A stretch of DNA of 64,000 nt, taken from the NCBI RefSeq assembly GCF_020884795.1, contig NZ_BBZF01000027.1:1-64000 (forward strand), written 5' to 3'. Below the pieces are notes generated by a model. The model made no database searches. It was not told where the DNA came from and saw only the letters and a program-made list of their open reading frames with translations. The translations under genes and the position numbers were made by a program. The stretch comes from Micromonospora okii (GTDB lineage: Bacteria; Actinomycetota; Actinomycetes; Mycobacteriales; Micromonosporaceae). This document shows positions 40,001-47,538 of the stretch, in pieces (positions within the stretch are counted from its first letter, which is position 1; every line of letters starts with the position of its first letter).

Positions 40001-42103
40001 GCGGACAAGGGCACCGCCACGTTCTCCGACATCGCCAACGAGATCTCCGAGTCGCACGACTTCTGGCTCGGCGACGCGTTCGCCTCCGGCGGCTCCGCCG
40101 GCTACGACCACAAGAAGATGGGCATCACCGCCCGGGGCGCGTGGGAGTCGGTGAAGCGGCACTTCCGGGAGCTGGGCCACGACACCCAGAGCCAGGACTT
40201 CACGGTGGTCGGCGTCGGCGACATGTCCGGCGACGTGTTCGGCAACGGGATGCTGCTGTCCGAGCACATCCGGCTGGTGGCCGCGTTCGACCACCGGCAC
40301 ATCTTCCTCGACCCGGACCCGGACGCCGCCACCTCGTACGCCGAGCGCCGGCGGCTGTTCGACCTGCCCCGCTCGTCGTGGGAGGACTACGACGAGAAGC
40401 TGATCTCGGAAGGCGGCGGGGTGTACCCGCGCGCGGCGAAGTCGGTGCCGATCTCGCCGCAGGTGCGGGCCGTGCTCGGGCTGGACGACGACGTCACCCA
40501 GCTCTCGCCGCAGGAGCTGATGAAGGCGATCCTCACCGCGCCGGTCGACCTGTTCTGGAACGGCGGCATCGGCACGTACGTCAAGGCGTCCTCGCAGACC
40601 AACGCGGAGGTGGGCGACAAGTCCAACGACGCGATCCGGGTCAACGGCAAGGACGTGCGCTGCCGGGTGGCCGGCGAGGGCGGCAACCTGGGCTGGACCC
40701 AGCACGGCCGCATCGAGTACGCCCGCGCGGGCGGCCGGATCTACACCGACTTCATCGACAACGCGGCCGGGGTGGACTGCTCCGACCACGAGGTGAACAT
40801 CAAGATCCTGCTCAACACGGCGGTCGCCGACGGGGCGCTGACCCGGCCCGAGCGCGACGAGCTGCTGGCCGGGATGACCGACGAGGTCGCCGAGCTGGTG
40901 CTGCGGGACAACTACGACCAGGCCCGCGCGGTCAACAACTCCCAGGCGCAGGCGGCCTCGCTGCTCCCGGTGCACCGGCGGATGATCACCGACCTGGAGC
41001 GCTCGGGCGCGCTGGACCGGGCGCTGGAGGGGCTGCCGTCGGACGAGGAGCTGGCGACCCGCACCGAGTGCGGGCTGACCGCGCCGGAGTTCGCGGTGCT
41101 GCTCGCGTACACGAAGATCGTGCTGGAGCGGGAGATCCTGGCCGAGGGGCTCGCGGACGAGGACTGGACGACCGACGTCCTGGTCAACTACTTCCCGACC
41201 CCGATGCGCGAGCGGTTCGCCGACCGGATGGGCCAGCACCGGCTGCGCCGGGACATCGTCACGACGGTGCTGGTGAACGAGGCGATCAACCGGGGCGGCA
41301 TCACGTTCGTCTTCCGGGTGGTCGAGGAGACCGCGGCGTCGGCGGCCGACGTGATCCGCGCGTACGTGGTGGTCCGCGAGGTGTTCGGGCTGCGCGAGCT
41401 GTGGGACGCCGTCGAGGCCCTGGACAACAAGGTCGCGCCGGAGTTGCAGACCGCCGTCTACCTGGACACCCGGCGGCTGCTCGACCGGGCGGTGCGCTGG
41501 CTGGTGACCAACCGGCGGTCGCCGATCGACGTGCCGGCGGAGATCGCCCGGCTGCGCGACGGGGTGGCCCGGCTGCTGCCCGGCCTGGAGAACCTGTTCC
41601 ACGGCAGCGAGCGGGAGGCCATCGCCGCCCACGCCGACGAGATGGCCTCGCGCGGCCTGCCGCGCGGGCTGGCCGAGCAGGCGACCCGGCTGATGTACAG
41701 CTTCGGCCTGCTCGACATCGTGGAGACGGCGACGGGCGGCGGACGGGACGTCGGCGAGGTGGCCTCGGTCTACTTCGTGCTCTCCGACCGGTTCCGCGTC
41801 GACTCGCTGCTGTCGAAGATCTCCCTGCTGCCCCGGGAGGACCGCTGGCAGACGCTGGCCCGGATGGCGCTGCGCTACGACCTGTACGCCGCGCTGGCCG
41901 CGCTCACCGATGAGGTGCTCAACTCCACCCCGGCCGGGCTGCCGCCGCTGGAGCGGGTGCTCCAGTGGGAGCAGTCGAACACCACCTCGATCCACCGCGC
42001 GCAGCGGGCGATGGGGGAGTTCGACGACTCGCGGGGCGACCTGGCAGCGCTGTCGGTGCTGCTGCGCCAGATCCGCACGCTGGTGCGGACCTCCGCGGCC
42101 TGA
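37046..42103 (+). CDS. gdhB: NAD-specific glutamate dehydrogenase, large (180 kDa) class
   Basis: A 1,685-residue enzyme that deaminates glutamate to 2-oxoglutarate with NAD. It has N-terminal ACT-like regulatory segments and a central catalytic domain near 890-1350 with GGLRWSDRREDFRTEVLG and KAQMVKNAVIVPVGAKGGFV, followed by DVFGNGMLLSEHIRLVAAFDH and the NAD-binding GEGGNLGWTQHGRIEYA. Length fits the L_180 class known from Streptomyces and mycobacteria. The ATG at 37046 has GAGGGGAG upstream. The gene is unaccompanied and ends in a bidirectional terminator. In mycobacteria the enzyme is controlled by GarA; no GarA is in this window. Confidence 0.94.
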   Translation: MDRRPAIKPGPDFRQDDTSRDDSFDSATDGDGFGRLDSGATGVTGSSIDTLYDLGLPAEALADDAEDAELDEPVPNAERLVAQAVTAAGDDHDAAALVSRFWRFAPDEELIGFTAEEMLEAARAHRDLAQQRVPGELKLRIHEPDADQHHTVIEIVTDDMPFLVDSVTSLLNSHHLDVHLLVHPLVVVRREPLGRLTGVSADVEPDDAVDGDLVESWMRIEIDPVRDAGEREKLRRELQRVLTDVREAVEDWPKMRQRALALAEELASARTSERRPPVPEKDITDSVELLRWLAHDHFTFLGYREYRLVDAPEGEGPALEAVLGTGLGILRSDSPDTRALSSMTHEAHEKVMEKRLLIITKANSRATVHRSAYLDYIGFKVFDDAGQVVGERRFLGLFSTAAYRTSVQELPVVRRKVAEVLDRSGLSQRSHSGKDLLQILETYPRDELFQIKTEDLYHAAVGVLRMAGRRQLRVFLRRDAYGRFISCLIYLPRDRFTTQNRLRMQDILLRELNGIGVDYTTRVTESMLARVHFIVRTDPTRPPGDIDADLLAEELADATRLWDDDYRLVLERKLGDEQAKHLFSRYADAFPEGYKDGHTPYEAMKDLAKLELLEEPGQLEMHLFRKQLAPRVNAAGRPADADEPMDVRFKVYRYGEPMMLSAVLPVLHSLGVRVVDEHPYEVERVDGRIWLYDFGLRLPEGHQDLAEVRPHVENAFAAAWRGEAEVDGFNELVLRGGLTWRQVVVLRAYAKYLRQTGAVFSQEYMEQTFIAYPRVAALLVELFEARFEPGEWTDEQRKERSGELVAAIGSALDDVTSLDQDRILRSYLTLIQATLRTSFYAKPVGGRPRSYVALKLDPQAIPDLPAPRPKFEIFVYSPRFEGVHLRYGPVARGGLRWSDRREDFRTEVLGLVKAQMVKNAVIVPVGAKGGFVLKQKPGDRDEAVACYKEFVGAMLDVTDNIVSGEIVPPEDVVRHDPDDPYLVVAADKGTATFSDIANEISESHDFWLGDAFASGGSAGYDHKKMGITARGAWESVKRHFRELGHDTQSQDFTVVGVGDMSGDVFGNGMLLSEHIRLVAAFDHRHIFLDPDPDAATSYAERRRLFDLPRSSWEDYDEKLISEGGGVYPRAAKSVPISPQVRAVLGLDDDVTQLSPQELMKAILTAPVDLFWNGGIGTYVKASSQTNAEVGDKSNDAIRVNGKDVRCRVAGEGGNLGWTQHGRIEYARAGGRIYTDFIDNAAGVDCSDHEVNIKILLNTAVADGALTRPERDELLAGMTDEVAELVLRDNYDQARAVNNSQAQAASLLPVHRRMITDLERSGALDRALEGLPSDEELATRTECGLTAPEFAVLLAYTKIVLEREILAEGLADEDWTTDVLVNYFPTPMRERFADRMGQHRLRRDIVTTVLVNEAINRGGITFVFRVVEETAASAADVIRAYVVVREVFGLRELWDAVEALDNKVAPELQTAVYLDTRRLLDRAVRWLVTNRRSPIDVPAEIARLRDGVARLLPGLENLFHGSEREAIAAHADEMASRGLPRGLAEQATRLMYSFGLLDIVETATGGGRDVGEVASVYFVLSDRFRVDSLLSKISLLPREDRWQTLARMALRYDLYAALAALTDEVLNSTPAGLPPLERVLQWEQSNTTSIHRAQRAMGEFDDSRGDLAALSVLLRQIRTLVRTSAA

Positions 42104-42108
42104 GCGAG

Positions 42109-42146
42109 GCGGACGCGCCGCGGCCGACCGGCCGCGGCGCGTCCGC
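42109..42146. terminator. Bidirectional hairpin terminator
   Basis: GCGGACGCGCCGCGGCC and GGCCGCGGCGCGTCCGC are perfect 17-nt inverted repeats around GACC. It serves the convergent NAD-GDH and sortase genes. Confidence 0.85.
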
Positions 42147-42152
42147 GCGGAG

Positions 42153-42833
42153 TCAGCCCGTCATGGTCGCGAAGACGACGACGTTGTCCACGTAGCTGCC
42201 CGCCTCCTCGTCGAACTGGCCGCCGCAGGTGACGACCCGCAGGCCCGCCCGGTCGCTGGGGCCGTAGACCAGCTCGCTGGGGAAGTCGTTCTTCGGGTAC
42301 GACCGCACGTCGTCCACGGTGAACGTGAGGCGGCTGCCGTCGTCCCGGGAGACAGCGATCGTGTCGCCGGTGCGCAGCGCGCCGAGCTGGAAGAAGACGG
42401 CGGGCCCCCCGACCTTCGCCGAGTCGACGTGGCCGACGAGCACCGCGTTGCCGATCTCGCCGGGGCTCGCCCCCGGGGAGTACCAGCCGGCGCTCATGGC
42501 CTGCTCCAGCGGCGGCACCTGGACCGTGCCGTCCGGGTTGGTGCCCAGGGTCATGACCGGGGCGTCGACCCCGATCCGGGGGATCGAGACGGTGGTCGGG
42601 GCGGCCCGGCCCACCCCGACCGCCGGCTGCCCACCGCTCGTCACCGGCCGCTCCACCCCGGCCTGGGCCAGCGGCTGGGGCGGGCGGGGCGCGGGGACGT
42701 CGCGCAGGGAGACGCCGAGCGTCCCGACGCCGGCCAGGGCGAGCAGGACGACGACGGCCGCGCCGGCGGCGCGCCACGGTCTCCCGTGACGGCCGCCGGC
42801 CGGTGTCGCCGTCACGTCAGGCGAGGGACCCAT
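42153..42833 (-). CDS. Class F-like sortase
   Basis: A 226-residue membrane-anchored transpeptidase. An N-terminal transmembrane helix (about 22-42) and Pro-rich linker precede the sortase barrel. Catalytic His135 lies in LVGHVDSAK and Cys203 in VVTCGG. I could not place the third (Arg) residue with confidence: AGSYVDNVVVFA shows no Arg. Its gene overlaps the end of the surface-protein gene by 17 bp, so the pair is an operon of substrate then enzyme. The substrate ends in LATTG, a motif more typical of class E sortases, so the match is to be tested. Confidence 0.83.
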   Translation of the reverse strand: MGPSPDVTATPAGGRHGRPWRAAGAAVVVLLALAGVGTLGVSLRDVPAPRPPQPLAQAGVERPVTSGGQPAVGVGRAAPTTVSIPRIGVDAPVMTLGTNPDGTVQVPPLEQAMSAGWYSPGASPGEIGNAVLVGHVDSAKVGGPAVFFQLGALRTGDTIAVSRDDGSRLTFTVDDVRSYPKNDFPSELVYGPSDRAGLRVVTCGGQFDEEAGSYVDNVVVFATMTG

Positions 42834-44178
42834 TGGTCCGACGCCGCCGCATCAGCACGATCCCGCCGAGCGTCGCGGCGCCCAGCATGCCGGCCCCGGT
42901 GGTGGCCAGCCCGCGGTCGACGCCGCCGGTCGCGCCGCCGTCACCGCCGTCGACGCCCCCGCGCGGGAGCACGACCAGCTCGCCCTCGCCGCAGGAGCCG
43001 TGGATCTTGTAGCGGCCCGGCTCGGCGTCCGAGTCGACCCGGGCCTCGCCGTAGTAGACGAAGTCCTTCCCGTGCTCCCAGGAGTCCTCGTCCTCGCCGT
43101 GGCGGCCCGACTCGTCGTCGTTGTCGCCGTTGTCCTTGCCGTGGCGGTCGGACTCGCCGTTGTCCTTGCCGTGGCGGCCGGACTCGCCGTTGTCCTTGCC
43201 GTGGTGGTCCGACTTGTCGTCGTTGTTGCCGTGGCGGCCCGACTTGTCGTCGTTGTTGCCGTGGCCGCCGGACTCGCCGTTGTCCTTGCCGTGGCGGTCC
43301 GACTTGTCGTTGTTGTTGCCGTTCTCCTTGCCGTGGCGGTCGGACTCCTCGTCCTTCCCGTTGCGGTTCGACTCCTCGTTCTTGCCGTAGCCGGAGCCCC
43401 CGCTGGTGTTGCCGTACTCCTTCTCGGACTGCTGGTCGGACTCGTAGCCGCTCCACTCCTCCTCACCGTAGGAGTCGTCGGGGGCCCCGCCGCCCTTGCC
43501 GTCCTGCTTGCCGTTCTCGTTGTCCTTGCCCTGGTCCTCGCCGGGCTTGCCGTGCCCCTCGCCGGGCTTGCCCTGCTCGTTGCCCTTGCCCTGCTCGTCG
43601 CCGGGCTTGCCCTGCTCGTTGCCCTTGCCCTGCTCGTCGCCGGGCTTGCCGTTCTCGTTGTCCTTGCCCTGGTCCTCGCCGGGCTTGCCGTGCCCCTCGC
43701 CGGGCTTGCCCTGCTCGTTGCCCTTGCCCTGCTCGTCGCCCGGCTTGCCGTGCTCGTCGCCCCGGCCCTGGTCCTCGCCCGGCTTGCCGTGCTCGTTGTC
43801 CTTGCCCTGCTCGTCGCCGGGCTTGCCGTGCTCCTTGCCGTCCTCGCCCTGGTCCTCGCCGGGCTTGCCGTGCTCGTTGCCACCCCGGTCTTCGTCGCCC
43901 CGGTCACCCCGGTGGTCGCGGCCCTCGGCCGGGCGCAGGTCGACCTTGCCGGTCACCTTGGACCAGACGAAGACGTCCTCCTTGCGCTCCGTGCAGATCT
44001 CCAGGAGCGTGACCTTCTCGCCGGGCTTGACGACGTGCGGCTTGGCGTAGATCTTGCCCTCGCGGGCCTCGCCGTCCTGGTGCCCGTCCGCGAACGCGAT
44101 CCCCGGCGTGAACACCAGCAGGGACGCGCCGCCGAGGGCCGCACCCGCGACAACCTTCCCGAGCATCTTGTTTGCCAT
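42817..44178 (-). CDS. Repeat-rich cell-surface protein with LATTG sorting motif
   Basis: A 453-residue secreted protein. It has a signal peptide (about 1-32), a small folded N-terminal part (KPHVVKPGEKVTLLEICTER, 50-80), a very hydrophilic middle of over 300 residues built from repeats such as HGKPGEDQGKDNE and SDRHGKDNGES, and a second small folded segment (EPGRYKIHGSCGEGELVVL, near 380). The end is LATTG, a hydrophobic segment and RRRR, the standard sortase sorting signal. It is thus a wall-anchored stalk that holds its N-terminal domain away from the surface. I chose the ATG at 44178; a GTG at 44190 is in frame. The partner sortase follows. Confidence 0.85.
   Translation of the reverse strand: MANKMLGKVVAGAALGGASLLVFTPGIAFADGHQDGEAREGKIYAKPHVVKPGEKVTLLEICTERKEDVFVWSKVTGKVDLRPAEGRDHRGDRGDEDRGGNEHGKPGEDQGEDGKEHGKPGDEQGKDNEHGKPGEDQGRGDEHGKPGDEQGKGNEQGKPGEGHGKPGEDQGKDNENGKPGDEQGKGNEQGKPGDEQGKGNEQGKPGEGHGKPGEDQGKDNENGKQDGKGGGAPDDSYGEEEWSGYESDQQSEKEYGNTSGGSGYGKNEESNRNGKDEESDRHGKENGNNNDKSDRHGKDNGESGGHGNNDDKSGRHGNNDDKSDHHGKDNGESGRHGKDNGESDRHGKDNGDNDDESGRHGEDEDSWEHGKDFVYYGEARVDSDAEPGRYKIHGSCGEGELVVLPRGGVDGGDGGATGGVDRGLATTGAGMLGAATLGGIVLMRRRRTNGSLA
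43100..43900 (-). repeat. Tandem coding repeats of the surface protein
   Basis: Short degenerate units encode GKPGEDQGKDNE-like (about 43500-43870) and RHGKDNGESD-like (about 43110-43360) peptides. The units are in frame and vary by substitution, as expected for a length-variable stalk. Confidence 0.8.
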
Positions 44179-44765
44179 GACCTGCGTCACTCCATCCCTC
44201 TTCGTCCTGAGCCCGACGTCAGTCGAGCTACTGACGACGTTAGACCTTTTCGCGAGCTATCAGGGGAAAGATTCGCGTTTTACGTTATGCGGGCATTGAT
44301 CAGAAAGGAGTGTTAGGGGCGGTTCGCCCCTGCTGGTGGCCGTCGCATCCGGGCCGGCGGGTTGCCGACCGCCTGGGCGTGCCGCACTCTTTCGGGCACC
44401 GGGGGTGCAGCCGCGCGCGCCACCCCGTTCGACGGCTGGCCGGCCCCGCTCGGCGACACTGTCCGGTTCTCCAACCTGCGGACGCTCATAGAGCCATTGC
44501 TATGGAAGCGCTCCCATGCAAGAATTCCCCTACGCGGTACGGGGAGCCACACCGCGCGGCGCGGACGTCGAGGGCACCGGTCGCCACCGGACGACGTCGG
44601 CCTTCCGACCGGCCTGGAGCGCCGGTCGCGCACCACCACCACAACGCCCGTCCGGGTCGGGCAACCCGAACCCCCATTGGCACGCGTCGGCCGTCCGCAA
44701 CCAGCGACGCACGCGCGCCGTTCCGCCGGGCCGCGAGTCCGGTCTCGCCCAAGGAGATCAGTGGC
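44179..44765. other. Long control region between the surface protein and GH6 genes
   Basis: There are 587 bases between divergent genes and no credible CDS. It contains a CebR-type box (44503-44516) and an A+T-rich stretch at 44225-44300 that probably holds the surface-protein promoter. Nothing else is clear. Confidence 0.65.
44503..44516 (+). promoter_or_regulatory. CebR-type operator for the cellulase
   Basis: TGGAAGCGCTCCCA differs by one base from the CebR consensus TGGGAGCGCTCCCA. CebR represses cellulase genes in actinobacteria until cello-oligosaccharides bind it. It lies 250 bp before the GH6 start. Confidence 0.7.
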
Positions 44766-46559
44766 ATGAGTATGAGGAAGAGGCTGTCCGGTAGTCGCCG
44801 GGCGCTCGCACTGTCCGGTGCGGGTGTCCTGGTCGCTGGCGGCATGGTGGCCATCCCGGTCACCGCGGCCCAGGCCGCGACCCAGTGCAGCGTCGACTAC
44901 ACCACCAACGAATGGCCCGGCGGAATGACCGGCAACCTCACGATCAGGAACCTGGGCGACGCCCTCAGCTCCTGGAACCTCGGGTTCACCTTCCCGAACA
45001 GCGGCCAGCGGGTCGTGCAGGGCTGGGCGGCGAAGTGGAACCAGAGCGGGCAGAACGTCACCGCCGCGAACGAGTCGTACAACGGCGCGCTTCCCAGCGG
45101 CGGGAGCGTCAGCATCGGCTTCAACGGCACGTGGAGCGGGAGCAACCCGAAGCCCACCTCGTTCACCCTGAACGGGGTGGTCTGCAACGGCGGCAACCCG
45201 AACCCCACCACGCCGCCGCCGACCACGCCCCCGCCGACGACCCCGCCGCCCACCACGCCACCGCCCACCACGCCGCCGCCGACGTCGCCCCCGCCGGGGC
45301 AGAAGGTGGACAACCCGTACCTGAACGCCAAGGGGTACGTGAACCCGGAGTGGAAGGCCAAGGCCGAGTCCGTGGCCGGCGGCAACCGGGTGTCGAACAA
45401 CCCGACCGCCGTCTGGATCGACCGGATCGCCGCCATCAACGGCACCCCGGACAGCAGCTCCAACGGCGCGATGGGCGTGCGTAACCACCTGGACGAGGCG
45501 CTGAAGCAGGGCGCGAACTACATCCAGTTCGTCATCTACAACCTGCCCGGCCGGGACTGCTCCGCCCTCGCCTCCAACGGCGAGCTGGGCCCGAACGACC
45601 TGCCCCGGTACAAGGCCGAGTACATCGACCCGATCGCGGCGATCCAGCGCGACGCGAAGTACGCCAGCCTGCGGATCATCAACATCATCGAGATCGACTC
45701 CCTGCCGAACCTGGTGACCAACACCTCGGGCAACCCCGGCGGCACGGCGATGTGCGACACGGTCAAGGCCAACGGCGCGTACGTCAACGGGGTCGGCTAC
45801 GCCCTGGCCAAGCTCGGCGCGATCGGCAACGTCTACAACTACATCGACGCCGGCCACCACGGCTGGCTGGGCTGGGACAGCAACTTCAGCCCGAGCGCCA
45901 CGATCCTGCGGGAGGCCGCCGGCGCGTCCGGCAGCACCCCGGCCAACGTGCACGGCTTCATCGTCAACACCGCGAACTACTCGGCCCTCAAGGAGCCGCA
46001 CTTCAAGGTCACCGACTCGGTGAACGGGACCACCGTGCGGCAGTCCAAGTGGGTCGACTGGAACTTCTACGTCGACGAGCTGTCGTTCGCCCAGGCGTTC
46101 CGCAACGAGCTGGTCTCCAAGGGCTTCGACTCGAAGATCGGCATGCTGATCGACACCTCCCGCAACGGCTGGGGCGGCTCCGCCCGGCCCACCGGCCCGG
46201 GCGCGACGACCAACGTGGACACCTACGTCAACGGCGGTCGGGTGGACCGGCGCATCCACGCCGGCAACTGGTGCAACCAGGCCGGCGCGGGCCTCGGCGA
46301 GCGTCCGAAGGCCGCTCCCGAGCCGGGCATCGACGCCTACGTCTGGGTGAAGCCCCCGGGTGAGTCGGACGGCTCCAGCAAGGAGATCCCGAACAACGAG
46401 GGCAAGGGCTTCGACCGGATGTGCGACCCGACCTACACCGGTAACCCCCGCAACGGCAACAACCCGAGCGGCGCCCTGCCGGACGCCCCGATCTCCGGCG
46501 CCTGGTTCGCGGCGCAGTTCGCCCAGCTCATGCAGAACGCCTACCCGCCGCTCTCCTGA
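44766..46559 (+). CDS. Secreted GH6 cellulase with CBM2
   Basis: A 597-residue secreted enzyme. Signal peptide to about residue 38 (VAIPVTAAQAA), then a CBM2 cellulose-binding domain (about 38-135, with Trp in WPGG, SSWNLGF and GWAAKWNQ), a TPPPT linker of about 30 residues, and a GH6 domain (about 175-597). GH6 hallmarks include IQFVIYNLPGRDC with the catalytic Asp region, NYIDAGHHGWLGWDSN and DTSRNGWGG, giving inverting cleavage of beta-1,4-glucan; the loop-rich form suggests a cellobiohydrolase. AAGGAG lies 10 nt before the ATG. A CebR-type box upstream indicates induction by cello-oligosaccharides. Confidence 0.93.
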   Translation: MSMRKRLSGSRRALALSGAGVLVAGGMVAIPVTAAQAATQCSVDYTTNEWPGGMTGNLTIRNLGDALSSWNLGFTFPNSGQRVVQGWAAKWNQSGQNVTAANESYNGALPSGGSVSIGFNGTWSGSNPKPTSFTLNGVVCNGGNPNPTTPPPTTPPPTTPPPTTPPPTTPPPTSPPPGQKVDNPYLNAKGYVNPEWKAKAESVAGGNRVSNNPTAVWIDRIAAINGTPDSSSNGAMGVRNHLDEALKQGANYIQFVIYNLPGRDCSALASNGELGPNDLPRYKAEYIDPIAAIQRDAKYASLRIINIIEIDSLPNLVTNTSGNPGGTAMCDTVKANGAYVNGVGYALAKLGAIGNVYNYIDAGHHGWLGWDSNFSPSATILREAAGASGSTPANVHGFIVNTANYSALKEPHFKVTDSVNGTTVRQSKWVDWNFYVDELSFAQAFRNELVSKGFDSKIGMLIDTSRNGWGGSARPTGPGATTNVDTYVNGGRVDRRIHAGNWCNQAGAGLGERPKAAPEPGIDAYVWVKPPGESDGSSKEIPNNEGKGFDRMCDPTYTGNPRNGNNPSGALPDAPISGAWFAAQFAQLMQNAYPPLS

Positions 46560-46616
46560 TCAGGCGGAAGGCCCGTCCGCCGTCGCGGGAGTGAGGCACC
46601 GCGGCGACGGGCACCC

Positions 46617-46655
46617 GGCCCCTGGTCCGACCGCACACCGGTCGGGCCAGGGGCC
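46617..46655 (+). terminator. Hairpin terminator after the GH6 gene
   Basis: GGCCCCTGGTCCGACCG and CGGTCGGGCCAGGGGCC pair over 17 bp with one G-T pair and a 5-nt loop. Confidence 0.8.
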
Positions 46656-46716
46656 ACCCCCTGTCCGCCGCCCCGCGTCCCCGGAAGACTGCGGGCGGGA
46701 GGAGGCAGGCGGACGG

Positions 46717-47085
46717 TCAGGGGACGGTCCGCTCCACCGCCTCCCGGCCGTGCTCGGCCAGGTCCCGGCGGGCCCGCTCGACGTTGCCCGGCGTCACGTC
46801 CTGGCCCCGGGCCCGCACCAGGTCCTCCGGCTCCCACGGCTGCTCCGCGCCGGTGCGGATGTTGTCCCCACCGGCACCCGTGCCCGCCCCGTACGGGTCG
46901 CCGATCAGGTCCTCGGTCGAGCCGGCGCCCTCCGGGGCGTCCCCCGGCTCGGCGAAGGACGGGGTGTCCCGGTCGGCCCCGCCGCCGGTGCGCAACTGCG
47001 GCACGGTGCTCTCGTCGTCCACCGCGGCGGCCACCTCGGGGCTCTCCTCCAGCGGCGGCCCGCTGTTCCGGTCGCGTCCGGTCAT
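46717..47085 (-). CDS. Unrecognised small acidic protein
   Basis: A 122-residue, hydrophilic, mostly disordered protein rich in Glu, Asp, Gly and Pro, with a more ordered C-terminus (GNVERARRDLAEHGREAVERTVP). No signal peptide, Cys or membrane segment. I do not recognise a family. The ATG at 47085 has GGAGG 8 nt upstream, which supports a real gene. It converges with the GH6 gene and is not coupled to neighbours. Confidence 0.6.
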   Translation of the reverse strand: MTGRDRNSGPPLEESPEVAAAVDDESTVPQLRTGGGADRDTPSFAEPGDAPEGAGSTEDLIGDPYGAGTGAGGDNIRTGAEQPWEPEDLVRARGQDVTPGNVERARRDLAEHGREAVERTVP

Positions 47086-47202
47086 CCTGCTGCCCTCCTG
47101 TCCGCAGGCGTTGCCTGATCCCCCCGGCCTACCCTCCAGCGTCGCGAACATGCCGTCGGCGCGGCCCAGCGACCCGGACCCGGTGAGGGAGCGGCGGACG
47201 GC

Positions 47203-47505
47203 TCAGCCCCGGTCACCGGTCGACTCGGGCGGCTCGGCCGGCCGGAGCCACTGCCAGAGCAGGAAGAGCAGACCGAAGGCGAGCATCGCCAGCCCGGCCC
47301 ACAGGTTGATCCGTACCCCCTGGGCCTTGTCGATCTCCGCCGGCCCGTCGAAGATCCCGACCACGCCCACGACCAGCCCGTACGCGACGAAGAGCCCACC
47401 GATCACCCGGCGGATGTCGAACAGCCGTGCGGCGGCCGACCTGCTCCGCTCCGCCTCGGTCTCCTCCACCAGCGGGTCGTTCGCCTCCTCGGCGTTCTCC
47501 GACAC
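47203..47505 (-). CDS. Small membrane protein of the symporter operon
   Basis: A 100-residue protein with an acidic N-terminus (about 1-30), two membrane segments (about 34-52 and 68-86) and a short tail. The GTG start has AAGGGAGG upstream. It follows the symporter gene by 33 bp and probably is its accessory subunit, as small two-helix partners are known for some solute:sodium symporters. I do not recognise the family by name. Confidence 0.7.
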   Translation of the reverse strand: MSENAEEANDPLVEETEAERSRSAAARLFDIRRVIGGLFVAYGLVVGVVGIFDGPAEIDKAQGVRINLWAGLAMLAFGLLFLLWQWLRPAEPPESTGDRG

Positions 47506-47538
47506 GGCTGGCCTCCCTTCTGATCGTTGCGCGACGGG

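Noticed and set aside
37769-41995. 1,408-codon open frame antisense to the glutamate dehydrogenase gene
   Set aside because: It is a by-product of GC-rich codon third positions: Arg/His/Leu/Val-rich, no domain, and fully covered by a convincing gene. The same applies to 15248-18475, 31184-34609 and 12261-14123.
43100-43900. CRISPR-like array
   Set aside because: The repeats are in-frame coding units of varying length without constant spacers; no cas genes are near.
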